From NCBI RefSeq assembly GCF_902500215.1, contig NZ_CABVOU010000016.1, positions 85,734 through 149,733 on the forward strand: a stretch of 64,000 bases of DNA, written 5' to 3'. The stretch comes from Halomonas lysinitropha. GTDB taxonomy: Bacteria > Pseudomonadota > Gammaproteobacteria > Pseudomonadales > Halomonadaceae. A program made the position numbers and the translations under genes. Shown piece by piece: positions 7,926 to 23,642 of the stretch (position 1 is the first letter of the stretch; every line of letters starts with the position of its first letter). The notes below the pieces were generated by a model. That model was not told the origin of the DNA. It searched no databases and worked only from the letters and a program-made list of their open reading frames with translations.

Positions 7926-9599
7926 TCAGTGGTGGGCACGCTGGCTGGCATCGAGCATTTCCCGGGCATGGGCCAGGGTGCGGTCGGAGAGATTCACCCC
8001 GCCCAGCATGCGAGCCAGCTCACCGACTCGGCCCGCCTCGTCGAGCAGCGCCATGCGGGTCAAGGTGGAGGCCTCGTCGGCCTGCTTCTCGATATGCAGG
8101 TGATGGTTCGCCTGGGCCGCCACCTGGGGCAGGTGAGTGACGGTCATCACCTGGCCGTTGTCGCCGAGCCGTCGCAGCAGCTGGCCGACGATCTCGGCGG
8201 TAGCGCCGGAGACGCCCACGTCGACCTCGTCGAACACGAGGCTTGCGATGGTGGAGTTCTCGGCAGCCACCACCTGAATCGCCAGACTGATGCGCGAGAG
8301 CTCGCCACCGGAGGCCACCTTGGCCAGTGGCCGCGCCGGTTGACCGAGGTTGGCGCTGATCAGCATGCGCGCGATCTCGAGCCCTTCGACGGCCGGGGCC
8401 TCGCGGGCCTGGAGCTCGACCTCGAAGGTCGCCTTGTCCATGGCCAGGAAGGCCAGCTGCTCCTGCACGGCCTGGCCGAAACGGCGGGCGGCCTGCCGGC
8501 GGGCTCGGGAAATCTCGGTGGCCTGTTCGTGCCAGCGGCGCTTCAGCTCTTCTGCCTCGGCGGCCAGTGCCTCCAGGTCACCGTCGCCACCCTCGAGGCC
8601 CTCGAGTTCATCGGCGAGCCGCCGATGCAGGGCGAGGAGCTCCTCCGGCAACACATGATGCTTGCGAGCGATGCGATGCACTTCGCCCAGGCGCCCTTCT
8701 ACCCAGGCGAGCCGCTCCGGGTCCAGCTCGACGCTGCCGGCGAAGTGGCCGAGTTCGCGGCTGGCCTCCTCGACCTGGATGCGCGCATCGCCGAGCATGC
8801 TGAGGGTGTCGGCCAGGCTGCCGCGCTCGCTGCCCGGCAGCGCCGAGAGGTGCTGGATCGCCTGGTTGAGCAGCGACAGGGCGCCGCCTTCGTCGCCATC
8901 GCAGCAGTCGGCGGCGAACTGGGTCTCGCGCAGACGCTCCTCGGCGTGGGCCAGCTCCTCCTGCTCCTCCTCGAGCCCCTTGAGTTCGTCCTCGGCCAGC
9001 GCCAGCTGGTCGAGCTCCTCGACCTGGTAACGCAGCAGCTGGCGTCGGGCGCGGATCTCGTCGCCATCCTCGGCCAGCCGCTCCAGGCGGCGCCGGGTCG
9101 TCTGCCAATCGCGGAACGCCTGGCGCATCTCGGCCACCTGCTCGCGGTGGCCGGCAAAGTCATCGAGCAGGCGCAGATGGGTCTCTTCATGCAGCAGTGC
9201 CTGGTGGGCATGTTGGCCATGAATCTCGATGAGGTGTTCGCCCAGGGCGCGCAGGTCGGCCACCGTGGCCGGCTGGCCATTGATCCAGGCCTTGGAGCGT
9301 CCGCCCCGGGTGACCACTCGGCGCAGCAGGCAGTCGTCCGTGGCTAGCTCACGGGACTCGAGCCAGGCGCGGGCTTCGGGCAGCGCCTGGAGATCGAAGC
9401 GGGCGCTGAGGTCGGCGCGTTCGCGGTCGTGGCGAACACTGGCGCTGTCGGCGCGCTCGCCCAGGCAGAGCCCCAGGGCGCCCAGCAGGATGGACTTGCC
9501 GGCCCCGGTCTCGCCGGTGATGGCGGTCATGCCGGCACCAATCTCCAGCTCGAGATGGTCGACGATGGCGAAGTCGCGAATGGCAAGCTCTGTCAGCAT
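7926..9599 (-). CDS. recN: DNA repair protein RecN
   Basis: An SMC-like ATPase acting in recombinational repair of double-strand breaks. The 557-residue product has Walker A GETGAGKS near residue 30, two long coiled-coil arms in the middle, the ABC signature LAKVASGGELSRISLA, and Walker B LVFDEVDVGVSG near the C-terminus. The ATG at 9599 begins MLTELAIRDFAIVDHL, the standard RecN start. Two LexA-like boxes lie 42-77 nt upstream, in agreement with SOS control known for recN in other gammaproteobacteria. Confidence 0.97.
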   Translation of the reverse strand: MLTELAIRDFAIVDHLELEIGAGMTAITGETGAGKSILLGALGLCLGERADSASVRHDRERADLSARFDLQALPEARAWLESRELATDDCLLRRVVTRGGRSKAWINGQPATVADLRALGEHLIEIHGQHAHQALLHEETHLRLLDDFAGHREQVAEMRQAFRDWQTTRRRLERLAEDGDEIRARRQLLRYQVEELDQLALAEDELKGLEEEQEELAHAEERLRETQFAADCCDGDEGGALSLLNQAIQHLSALPGSERGSLADTLSMLGDARIQVEEASRELGHFAGSVELDPERLAWVEGRLGEVHRIARKHHVLPEELLALHRRLADELEGLEGGDGDLEALAAEAEELKRRWHEQATEISRARRQAARRFGQAVQEQLAFLAMDKATFEVELQAREAPAVEGLEIARMLISANLGQPARPLAKVASGGELSRISLAIQVVAAENSTIASLVFDEVDVGVSGATAEIVGQLLRRLGDNGQVMTVTHLPQVAAQANHHLHIEKQADEASTLTRMALLDEAGRVGELARMLGGVNLSDRTLAHAREMLDASQRAHH

Positions 9600-9641
9600 G
9601 GTGCCTCCCGGGGTCTGTCTGGGGCCAGTGTTCCAGTGCCA

Positions 9642-9657
9642 CTGTGTATCTATACAC
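9642..9657 (-). promoter_or_regulatory. LexA-like box 1 upstream of recN
   Basis: CTGTGTATCTATACAC matches the SOS pattern CTGT-N8-ACAG in all but the last base. It is 42 nt upstream of the recN start. Confidence 0.7.
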
Positions 9658-9660
9658 GTA

Positions 9661-9676
9661 TTGTTCTTTTATACAG
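9661..9676 (-). promoter_or_regulatory. LexA-like box 2 upstream of recN
   Basis: On the minus strand CTGTATAAAAGAACAA matches CTGT-N8-ACA and is offset 19 bp from box 1. Multiple LexA boxes before recN are known in E. coli. Confidence 0.65.
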
Positions 9677-9726
9677 TAGCCAAGGTGCGCCCACAATGCA
9701 CGTCCGGCGTCGTCTCTCGGTGATGC

Positions 9727-9754
9727 CTTGAGTTCGCCACGGGCAGCCCCATAT
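9727..9754 (+). promoter_or_regulatory. Sigma-32 (heat-shock) promoter of grpE
   Basis: CTTGAGT, a 13-bp spacer and CCCCATAT fit the RpoH consensus CTTGAAA-N13-15-CCCCATNT. It lies 83 nt before the grpE start. Confidence 0.75.
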
Positions 9755-9836
9755 ACCTCGCAGATACGCACACACGCCATCATTCACGCCTTGCCAGCGG
9801 CGCCTGGCCGCTGATTGCCATTTTCAGGAGATTCAC

Positions 9837-10478
9837 ATGGCCAAAGAGCCTCAGACGCCACAGCAAGACGAAATCGATCGCGAGCTGGCTCGCGACGCGC
9901 AGGAAGCCGAGCCGCAGGCCGAGCCCGAGACCCTGGAGGGTGAGCTGGAGGACGCCATCGAGGGCGCCGAACAGGCCGCCACCGAGGCCCAGGCCTCGGA
10001 CAATCCCGAGGCCGAGATGCTGGCCGCCCGGGTCGAGGAGCTGGAGCAGAGTGTCGCTGATGCCAAGGAGCAGCAGCTGCGCACTGCGGCCGAGGCCCAG
10101 AACGTGCGTCGCCGGGCCGAGCAGGAGGCCGAGAAGGCGCGCAAGTTCGCCCTCGAGAAGTTCGTCAAGGAGCTGCTGCCGGTGGTCGACAGCCTGGAGA
10201 AGGCGCTGGAGGCCATGCAGGACGGCGCTTCCGAGGCGCACCGCGAGGGCGTCTCCATGACCCTCAAGATGCAGCACGACGTGCTGGCCAAGTTCGGCGT
10301 CGAGGTGGTAGACCCCCACGGCGAGCCCTTCGACCCGCAGTACCACGAGGCCATGGCCATGGTGCCCAACCCCGAGATGGAGCCCAACACCGTCATGGAG
10401 GTGATGCAGAAGGGCTACCTGCTCAATGGACGCCTGGTGCGCCCGGCCATGGTGGTGGTCAGCCAGGCCGCCGACTGA
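9837..10478 (+). CDS. grpE: Nucleotide exchange factor GrpE
   Basis: GrpE releases ADP from DnaK during the chaperone cycle. The 213-residue protein has an acidic, Gln/Ala-rich N-terminal tail (about 1-60), a long coiled coil through about 115, and the C-terminal beta domain with [16 protein letters not shown] and [16 protein letters not shown] 9837 is preceded by AGGAGA. It is the first gene of the grpE-dnaK-dnaJ cluster, each of the first two with its own heat-shock promoter. Confidence 0.97.
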   Translation: MAKEPQTPQQDEIDRELARDAQEAEPQAEPETLEGELEDAIEGAEQAATEAQASDNPEAEMLAARVEELEQSVADAKEQQLRTAAEAQNVRRRAEQEAEKARKFALEKFVKELLPVVDSLEKALEAMQDGASEAHREGVSMTLKMQHDVLAKFGVEVVDPHGEPFDPQYHEAMAMVPNPEMEPNTVMEVMQKGYLLNGRLVRPAMVVVSQAAD

Positions 10479-10508
10479 GGCCGAGCCATACAAAAGCGGG
10501 CCTCGGGT

Positions 10509-10536
10509 CTTGAAAAGGTCTCGAGGGCCCCCAGAT
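10509..10536 (+). promoter_or_regulatory. Sigma-32 (heat-shock) promoter of dnaK
   Basis: CTTGAAA, a 13-bp spacer and CCCCAGAT match the RpoH consensus closely. It sits in the 121-bp grpE-dnaK gap, 64 nt before the dnaK start. Confidence 0.78.
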
Positions 10537-10599
10537 AGACGGCAACCCCGCGGTGAAAGCCGCAGACAATGAATTCAACTGTAATTTCGAGGATTTCCT

Positions 10600-12528
<1,929 letters not shown>

Positions 12529-12558
12529 ACCACGACATCTGAAACACGGATGACGCCA

Positions 12559-12580
12559 GCGCGGGGGCCTGACTCCCGCG
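12559..12580 (+). other. Hairpin in the dnaK-dnaJ gap
   Basis: GCGGGGGCCTGACTCCCGC can fold into a short stem between dnaK and dnaJ. It has no U tract; it may lower dnaJ transcription relative to dnaK or protect the dnaK transcript end. Confidence 0.35.
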
Positions 12581-12620
12581 TTGGTGTTTCCGCAGAGTCC
12601 CTACGGAGGCGGACAGACTC

Positions 12621-13769
12621 ATGTCCAAGCGTGATTACTACGAAGTACTGGGCGTCGAGCGCGGGGCCGACCAGAAGGACATCAAGAAGGCCTACCGACG
12701 CCTCGCCCAGAAATTCCATCCGGACCGCAATCCGGATGATGGCAGCGCAGCGGAGAAATTCCGCGAAGTCTCGGAGGCCTACGAGGTCCTGAGCGACAGC
12801 GAGAAGCGCGCTGCCTACGACCAGTTCGGCCATGCCGGGGTTGACGAACAAGCCGGTGGCGGCGGCGGTGGTTTCGGCGGTGCCGGGGCCGGCGGCTTCA
12901 GCGATATCTTCGGCGATGTGTTCGGCGATATCTTCGGCGGGGGTGGCGGACGCCGTCATCCCAATGCCCCGGCCCGTGGCTCGGACCTGCGCTACAACCT
13001 CGAGCTCGACCTCGAGGACGCCGTGGCCGGCACCAGTGTGGATATCCGCGTGCCGCGCCACGTCGAGTGCGAGCGCTGTGACGGCAATGGGGCCGAGCCG
13101 GGCTCCTCGAAGGATACCTGCCCGACCTGTAATGGCATAGGTCAGGTGCGCATGCAGCAGGGCTTCTTCGCCGTGCAGCAGACCTGCCCGACCTGCCACG
13201 GTAGCGGCCAGCACATCAAGGTGCCGTGTCACAAGTGCAACGGCGAGGGCCGGGTACGCGAGACCCGCACCCTCTCGGTGAAGATTCCGGCCGGTGTGGA
13301 CACCGGTGATCGCATTCGCCTCAACGGCGAGGGCGAGGCCGGCATCAACGGTGGCCCGCCCGGGGATCTCTACGTCCAGGCGGCGATCAAGCCCCACCCC
13401 ATCTTCCAGCGCGACGGTCGCCACCTGCAGTGCGAGGTGCCGATCAACTTCGTCGACGCCGCCCTGGGTGGCGAGCTCGAGGTGCCGACGCTGGATGGAC
13501 GGGTCAAGCTCAAGATCCCGCCCGAGACCCAGACCGGCAAGGTCTTCCGTCTCAAGGGCAAGGGCATCAAGCCAGTGCGTGGCGGCCCGCCGGGCGACCT
13601 GCTGTGCAAGGTCGTGATCGAGACACCGGTGAAGCTCAGCGAAGAGCAGAAGGAGCTGCTGCGCAAGTTCCAGGACAGCCTGGGCGGCAGCAGCGGCCAT
13701 CACCACTCGCCGAAGAAGTCGAATTTCTTCGATGGCGTGAAGAAGTTCTTCGAGGACATGAAGCCGTAA
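12621..13769 (+). CDS. dnaJ: Co-chaperone DnaJ (Hsp40)
   Basis: DnaJ stimulates the DnaK ATPase and hands over unfolded clients. The 382-residue type I protein has a J domain (about 4-70, with the HPD triad in KFHPDRNP), a Gly/Phe-rich linker (about 76-110), four zinc-binding CxxCxGxG motifs ([32 protein letters not shown]) and the C-terminal peptide-binding domains. ATG 12621 has GGAGG 14 nt upstream. It ends the heat-shock cluster before a strong hairpin. Confidence 0.98.
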   Translation: MSKRDYYEVLGVERGADQKDIKKAYRRLAQKFHPDRNPDDGSAAEKFREVSEAYEVLSDSEKRAAYDQFGHAGVDEQAGGGGGGFGGAGAGGFSDIFGDVFGDIFGGGGGRRHPNAPARGSDLRYNLELDLEDAVAGTSVDIRVPRHVECERCDGNGAEPGSSKDTCPTCNGIGQVRMQQGFFAVQQTCPTCHGSGQHIKVPCHKCNGEGRVRETRTLSVKIPAGVDTGDRIRLNGEGEAGINGGPPGDLYVQAAIKPHPIFQRDGRHLQCEVPINFVDAALGGELEVPTLDGRVKLKIPPETQTGKVFRLKGKGIKPVRGGPPGDLLCKVVIETPVKLSEEQKELLRKFQDSLGGSSGHHHSPKKSNFFDGVKKFFEDMKP

Positions 13770-13790
13770 GGCGAGTCCCCACGGAGACTG

Positions 13791-13826
13791 ACAGGGCCCC
13801 GGCATCGCATGATGCCGGGGCCCTGT
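13791..13826. terminator. Strong hairpin after dnaJ
   Basis: A 16-bp perfect stem (ACAGGGCCCCGGCATC and its complement) with a GCAT loop lies between convergent dnaJ and the HNH gene. It is probably a bidirectional terminator despite a poor U tract. Confidence 0.75.
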
Positions 13827-13844
13827 CATGTCTGATCCGTGACG

Positions 13845-14789
13845 TCAGCGCTGCAGGTGATCCATCCGCCAGGCCAGGCCTTCAGCGTGGGGATGGAAGC
13901 GTTCCTCCCGGGGCATCACGAGTGGTTGCCTATCCAGCCGCCATAGCCACTGGTTGTCCTCTACCAGCGCGTCGACCACGGGGCTGACGTGCCAGGTGCG
14001 GTCGGGCCCGGGGGCGATCAGGTGATTATCCACTGCCCAGTGCAGATCCGGCGTCAGGGCCAGGCCATTGCAGGGGCGATCGTCGCGGCTCGCCGCGAAG
14101 GGGATCAGATGGGCGGCCTCGACCAGGAAGCGAAAGTCCGGGGTGATGAAGCGTCGCCGGCTGGCGGCGCAGCGATAGTCGTAGGCATCCAGCACCAGGG
14201 TGCGAAAGGCCGCGGACCTGGCCTCGCTCTGGCCGGATTCGCGAACCTCGCCTGCCAGGCGCTCGGGGGCTCTCTCATACTCGCCGCTGACGAATGCCGT
14301 TTCGAGATATGTCTGCAGGAGCGCATGGGCTTCCTTGTTCGAGGACAGGTATCGGCTGACCAGCAGTGCACAAGCTTCCCGGGCAATGTTGGTGTCCTGA
14401 AATGCCGAGAAAAGGGCGGGATCGAGCCGTGCAGCTCCGAAGCGCTGTTCGAGCTGGTTCATGGATTTCGGTTGGCCCATTTGATCGGCCAATCCCTGTA
14501 CGGCCTGGACATACTCCGGGTGCCAGAGCTTGCCGGTGGGACCTTTGCGATTTCTCAACGCCCACATCGGCATCCAGGGACGGGCTCGGTAGCGCTCTCC
14601 TGTCGCCGTCTCGAAGATGTCGTGGTAGCGGGCGATCAGGCGTGTATCGATGCGGACAAGCGGGGAGGTGATATGGCCAGCTTGGATCTCGCAGATGATG
14701 GCCAACAGAAGACATGGCTGGTGTGGTGCGGGCCGTCCCGTACTCTGGTCGACCTTGAGCCGTGACAGGCATTCAAGCCGCGTATCCAT
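13845..14789 (-). CDS. HNH endonuclease with possible sulfur-binding N-terminal domain
   Basis: A 314-residue protein starting at ATG 14789 (GAGGA 8 nt upstream; an earlier ATG at 14837 lacks such a site). The C-terminal third is an HNH_2-type nuclease: VEAAHLIPF (His227), CNGLALTPDLHWAVDN (Asn241, His250). The N-terminal ~110 residues contain HQPCLLLAIICEIQAG, PWMPMWALRN and a following LWHPEY, which read like the phosphorothioate-binding (SBD) domain of ScoMcrA-type type IV restriction enzymes (KPLLLL helix, then PFW-L and a W). That would make it a modification-dependent restriction nuclease. No partner methylase or dnd gene is nearby, so it acts alone. The HNH domain is firm; the sulfur-binding assignment is a tentative inference from motif memory. 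Confidence 0.75.
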   Translation of the reverse strand: MDTRLECLSRLKVDQSTGRPAPHQPCLLLAIICEIQAGHITSPLVRIDTRLIARYHDIFETATGERYRARPWMPMWALRNRKGPTGKLWHPEYVQAVQGLADQMGQPKSMNQLEQRFGAARLDPALFSAFQDTNIAREACALLVSRYLSSNKEAHALLQTYLETAFVSGEYERAPERLAGEVRESGQSEARSAAFRTLVLDAYDYRCAASRRRFITPDFRFLVEAAHLIPFAASRDDRPCNGLALTPDLHWAVDNHLIAPGPDRTWHVSPVVDALVEDNQWLWRLDRQPLVMPREERFHPHAEGLAWRMDHLQR

Positions 14790-14915
14790 CCGCACTTCCT
14801 CTCGTGTTCCCTGATTTCGCTGCCCCTGGGCTCCCACCGTCTGCCATGTCTTGCTGCTCAGGGGTGCGGTTACCCTATATCACTCATGGACTAAGGTGCA
14901 GGCCGACGGTGATCG

Positions 14916-15881
14916 CTACAGCCAGCCGGCGCGACGGAAGCGATAGTAAAGCAGGCTGCAGGTGCCTCCCATGACCAGCAGGGCCAGCGGGTAGCCGAGT
15001 CGCCAGTCCAGCTCCGGCATGTGGGTGAAGTTCATGCCCCAGATGCCGGCGAGGATGGTGGCTACCGCGAAGATGGCCGCCCAGGCGGCGAGACGCTTGT
15101 GCACCTCGCCCTCCTCGATGGCCACCATGGAGAGGTTGACCTGGATGGCGGTGATGGTCATCTCGCGAATGGTGTCCACCGTCGACTCGATGCGGTGCAG
15201 GTGGTCGTAGACATCACGGAAGTACTCCCGTGTCTTGCGGCACAGCGCCGGTACCCGGCCGCCGAACAGGTGCGCCGTGGCCTCGCCCAGCGGCATGGCG
15301 GCATGCTTGAGCTTCATGGTCTGGCGCTTGAGCTTGTAGAGGCGCTCCAGGCTCCGGCGGGCCGTGCCCTTGACGAAGATCTCGTCCTCGATGCTTTCGA
15401 GCTCGGCCTGCAGCGCCTCGATCACCGGGAAGTAGCGGTCGACGATGGTGTCCATCAGGGCATAGAGCACGAAGGCCGGTCCATGCCGCAGCAGCTTCGG
15501 CTCGTACTCGCAGCGCTGGCGTACTTCGGTGAAGCCTCGCCCCGGGTGGAGCCGCACGGAAAGCACATAGCCCGGGCCGGCAAACACCGCCACCTGGCCG
15601 GTCTCCAGCTGGTCGTCGCGCATCGTGATCATGTGCATGACCATGAACAGCGCGTTGCCGTACTCCTCTAACTTGGGGCGCTGGTGCCCGTTCAGGGCGT
15701 CCTCCACCGAGAGCTCATGAAGACCGAACACCGCCTGGAACCGGGCCATTTCCTGCTCGTCGGGCTCGTGCAGTGCCACCCACACGAAACGGTCCGGCGT
15801 CCCCAGGTAGTCGCCGATCTCGTGGATCTGGATGTCCTGCAGGCGGTGCCCCTTCTCGTAGGCCGCACAGTTGACGATCAT
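14916..15881 (-). CDS. corA: CorA-type magnesium/cobalt channel
   Basis: A pentameric inner-membrane Mg2+ (Co2+) channel of the CorA/2-TM-GxN family. The 321-residue protein has a large cytoplasmic N-terminal domain with a long helical region (about 150-270) and two C-terminal membrane segments; the pore signature GMN is at 282-284 in the segment GIWGMNF. The start MIVNCAAYEK at 15881 is supported by an upstream purine-rich GGAGGAG (minus strand). It is flanked by the HNH gene on the same strand and diverges from the DUF2218 gene. Confidence 0.93.
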   Translation of the reverse strand: MIVNCAAYEKGHRLQDIQIHEIGDYLGTPDRFVWVALHEPDEQEMARFQAVFGLHELSVEDALNGHQRPKLEEYGNALFMVMHMITMRDDQLETGQVAVFAGPGYVLSVRLHPGRGFTEVRQRCEYEPKLLRHGPAFVLYALMDTIVDRYFPVIEALQAELESIEDEIFVKGTARRSLERLYKLKRQTMKLKHAAMPLGEATAHLFGGRVPALCRKTREYFRDVYDHLHRIESTVDTIREMTITAIQVNLSMVAIEEGEVHKRLAAWAAIFAVATILAGIWGMNFTHMPELDWRLGYPLALLVMGGTCSLLYYRFRRAGWL

Positions 15882-16067
15882 GGTCGTGTTCTCCTCCCGG
15901 CGAGTGATAGAGCCGTGTGCATGAGCATAGTCGCTGAGGCCGTTCGCCTGCCGTCCCCTTCCAACGGTGCAGCACGTGAAGTAGGCGGTAAAGTGCGGGC
16001 AGGGCTAGCGTTCCGGGGTGGCGTCGTCATAATCTGAACGCTCACCCAACGAGACGCGGAGGCCGCC

Positions 16068-16342
16068 ATGCCGATTTCACGAGCCGAGATTCCCGCCGAG
16101 GATGCCCATGAACTGATTGAGCGGCTGTGCCGAGACTGGGCCGATGCGCGGCCGATCGACCGTGAGGAGACCCAGGCGCGGGTAACCTTCGATGAGGGCA
16201 GCTGCCTGCTTCAGGCCGAGTCGGACCGGCTGGTGGTCGCCGTTGAAACGCTGGATGACGAAACCCTGGATCGCCTCGAGGGCAAGGTGAATGCCGCGCT
16301 CGAGGGGCTGACGGGCGTGACCCTGGAGATTGTCTGGGAGAA

Positions 16343-16346
<4 letters not shown>
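16068..16346 (+). CDS. DUF2218 domain protein
   Basis: A small cytosolic protein of 92 residues matching the DUF2218 family by pattern (CRDWADARPIDREETQARV, then alternating strands and an acidic helix). The biochemical function is unknown; family members are sometimes found near siderophore or iron genes, which is not the case here. ATG 16068 is preceded by GGAGG-type purines. It overlaps the transporter gene by 4 nt (TTGA), suggesting translational coupling. Confidence 0.7.
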
Positions 16347-18101
<1,755 letters not shown>

Positions 18102-18161
18102 TGGGAATAGCGTAGCATGAGGGCGGCCGGTGCCCCTCCCGGTTGGATAGGCGCCACCACC

Positions 18162-18237
18162 TTGTGGGAGCGGTGCTCGCACCGCGAAAGGCAGTGGGCA
18201 ACGGCATGGAATCGCCGTGCAAGCACAGCTCCCACAA
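18162..18237. repeat. REP-like inverted repeat
   Basis: Two 21-bp arms (18162-18182 and 18217-18237) are inverted copies with 19 of 21 matches; each begins TTGTGGGAGC from its outer end. The 34-bp centre is unrelated. This GTGGGAGC core is typical of intergenic REP elements in pseudomonads and halomonads. Confidence 0.75.
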
Positions 18238-18440
18238 AACCCACGGCAGCTTGGTCAGCTGATGACGTGACCTGCCCTGCCCCCTTGGCAGTCCCGCGAT
18301 GGCCCTGTCGGGTAGGCCGCCGGGGGTAGCCGCCGGACGCCATTTCCTGTAGTATCCCCAAGATTTTGGCCGGGCGCGCGGGTGAAAAGCCCTCTCGAGC
18401 GCTTGTTGCTTCGGCCCAGGCATTCCGAGCGAATGACAAC

Positions 18441-18486
18441 AAGCGGGATGAAACCGGTCTTACATCGGATTTCGTCCCGCTTTTTT
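18441..18486 (+). terminator. Terminator hairpin in the carA leader (possible attenuator)
   Basis: AGCGGGATGAAA pairs with TTTCGTCCCGCT (one G:U) around a 16-nt loop and is followed by TTTTTT. It lies 340 nt after dapB and 124 nt before carA. The placement suits transcription attenuation of carAB, but it could also simply end dapB read-through. Confidence 0.7.
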
Positions 18487-18609
18487 GCGGGGCGGCCATC
18501 CGCGGGGCGGCCTTCCACGGGCCGGCCACCCTGGGCCCTGCCATGGCCCCGCAGTATTCCTGACGAGCTGTCTCGATAGCTCTCTCTAAAAACCTGGGAG
18601 GACGTTGCA

Positions 18610-19755
18610 TTGAACAAGCCCGCAATACTGGCCCTGGAAGACGGCAGTGTATTCCACGGCACGGCCATCGGTGCCGATGGACAAACCAGCGGTGAGGTGG
18701 TGTTCAATACGGCCATGACCGGTTACCAGGAAATCCTGACCGACCCCTCCTACACCCGTCAGATCGTCACCCTCACCTATCCCCACATCGGCAATACCGG
18801 CGTCAACGCCGAGGACGTCGAGTCCGGCGCCATCGCCGCCGCCGGCCTGGTGATCCGTGACCTGCCCCTGCTGGCCAGCAGCTTCCGCTGCGAGCAGACC
18901 CTCTCCGACTATCTCAAGAGCCAGAACGTGCTGGGCATCGCCGACGTCGACACCCGCCGCCTGACCCGCATCCTGCGTGACAAGGGCGCACAGAACGGCG
19001 CGATCCTCGCCGGTGCCGATGCCGAGGGTGACGACGCCGTCGAGCGGGCCCTGGCCGCGGCCCGCGCGTTTCCGGGCCTCAAGGGCATGGACCTGGCCAA
19101 GGTGGTCTCCTGCCAGACCCCCTACGAGTGGAATGAGGGTGAGTGGGCCCTGGGGGCGGGCTACGCCGATGCCTCAGCCGGCGAACGCCCCTACCATGTT
19201 GTCGCCTACGACTACGGGGTGAAGCGCAACATCCTGCGCATGCTCGCCTCGCGCGGTTGTCGTCTAACGGTGGTGCCGGCCCAGACCCCGGCTGCCGAGG
19301 TGCTGGCCATGGCCCCCGATGGCATCTTCCTGGCCAACGGGCCCGGCGACCCCGAGCCCTGTGACTACGCCATCGCGGCGATCCAGGAGCTCCTCGAGAC
19401 CGAAATTCCGGTGTTCGGCATCTGCCTGGGCCACCAGCTGCTGGCCTTGGCCTCCGGTGCCACCTCGGTGAAGATGAATCATGGTCATCACGGCGCCAAC
19501 CATCCGGTGCAGGACCTCGACAGCGGCCAGGTGATGATCACCAGCCAGAACCACGGCTTCGCCGCCGACGAGGCGAGCCTGCCGGCCAACCTGCGGGCGA
19601 CGCATCGTTCGCTGTTCGACGGCACCCTGCAGGGTGTGGAGCGCACCGACCGCCCGGCCTTCAGCTTCCAGGGCCACCCCGAGGCCAGCCCCGGGCCGCG
19701 CGACGTATCGCCGCTGTTCGACCGCTTCGTCACCATGATGAAGGAACGCCGCTAG
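18610..19755 (+). CDS. carA: Carbamoyl-phosphate synthase small subunit
   Basis: The glutamine amidotransferase subunit that feeds ammonia to CarB for carbamoyl phosphate, used for arginine and pyrimidines. It starts at TTG 18610, placed 7 nt after GGGAGGA, and reads [12 protein letters not shown]; the length of 381 residues is normal. The class I amidotransferase triad is visible: Cys272 in FGICLGHQ, with His and Glu in [11 protein letters not shown]. It is followed 53 nt later by carB. Confidence 0.97.
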   Translation: MNKPAILALEDGSVFHGTAIGADGQTSGEVVFNTAMTGYQEILTDPSYTRQIVTLTYPHIGNTGVNAEDVESGAIAAAGLVIRDLPLLASSFRCEQTLSDYLKSQNVLGIADVDTRRLTRILRDKGAQNGAILAGADAEGDDAVERALAAARAFPGLKGMDLAKVVSCQTPYEWNEGEWALGAGYADASAGERPYHVVAYDYGVKRNILRMLASRGCRLTVVPAQTPAAEVLAMAPDGIFLANGPGDPEPCDYAIAAIQELLETEIPVFGICLGHQLLALASGATSVKMNHGHHGANHPVQDLDSGQVMITSQNHGFAADEASLPANLRATHRSLFDGTLQGVERTDRPAFSFQGHPEASPGPRDVSPLFDRFVTMMKERR

Positions 19756-19808
19756 GCGGGATCGTTCTCCATCAGACCGTCATTCATCGATTAGCCGCGG
19801 GAACCGTC

Positions 19809-23035
<3,227 letters not shown>

Positions 23036-23039
<4 letters not shown>

Positions 23040-23512
23040 ACAAGGTCCCGATGACCGTCGCCGGTGAGAAGCGGCTTCGCAAGGAACTCGAGGAGCTCAA
23101 GAGCGAGGCGCGGCCTCGGGTGATTGCCGCCATCGCAGAGGCTCGCGAGCACGGCGATCTGAAGGAGAACGCCGAGTACCATGCGGCACGCGAGCAGCAA
23201 GGTTTCATCGAGGGGCGTATCCAGGAGATCGAGGGCAAGCTCTCCAACGCCCAGGTGATCGATGTCGCCAAGCTGCCCCAGACCGGCAAGGTGATCTTCG
23301 GCGTGACCGTGGGGCTGATCAACCTGGAGACCGACGAGGAGGTGGCCTATCGCATCGTCGGCGAGGATGAGGCCAACATCAAGGAAGGCCGTATCTCGGT
23401 CACTTCCCCCATTGCTCGTGCCCTGATCGGCAAGGAGGAGGGCGACGTGGTGGTGGTCAAGACTCCCGGCGGTGAGGTCGAGTACGAGATCTCGAGCGTG
23501 GAGCACCTCTAA
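23036..23512 (+). CDS. greA: Transcription elongation factor GreA
   Basis: GreA rescues backtracked RNA polymerase by stimulating transcript cleavage. The 158-residue product ([14 protein letters not shown]) has an N-terminal coiled coil whose acidic tip lies in [10 protein letters not shown] (about 41-50), and a C-terminal FKBP-like domain. ATG 23036 overlaps the carB stop by 4 nt. carAB-greA is a conserved arrangement in pseudomonads and relatives. Its TAA stop begins a heptad repeat. Confidence 0.97.
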
Positions 23513-23545
23513 GCGCCAAGCGCCGAGCCACAAGCGCCAAGCCGC
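23511..23545 (+). repeat. Tandem 7-bp repeats at the greA stop
   Basis: Five 7-nt units (AAGCGCC, AAGCGCC, GAGCCAC, AAGCGCC, AAGCCGC) run on from the TAA stop codon of greA. The same period and consensus occurs after pnp and after the thiolase gene. Confidence 0.75.
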
Positions 23546-23588
23546 TCGATGACGGGCGGCGGGTGCGGAGGCAGGCGCCAGGCAAGAA

Positions 23589-23625
23589 GAAACCCCGCAG
23601 ATTCCGGTCGGCGGGGCTTCTCTTT
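23589..23625. terminator. Bidirectional terminator between greA and yhbY
   Basis: CCCCGC / GCGGGG form the core stem; the plus strand continues CTTCTCTTT and the minus strand TTTCTTCTT, so both directions have a pyrimidine-rich tail. Confidence 0.7.
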
Positions 23626-23642
23626 GTCACCGTGCTCTATTA

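Larger units (their letters stand above)
18102..18609. other. 508-bp dapB-carA intergenic region
   Basis: No gene is supported here, although several frames stay open on both strands. It contains a REP-like inverted pair (18162-18237), a weak promoter-like TAGTAT at 18350-18355, a U-tailed hairpin at 18441-18486 that may be an attenuator, and a GC-rich leader that ends with the carA ribosome site GGGAGGA (18596-18602). Confidence 0.7.
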
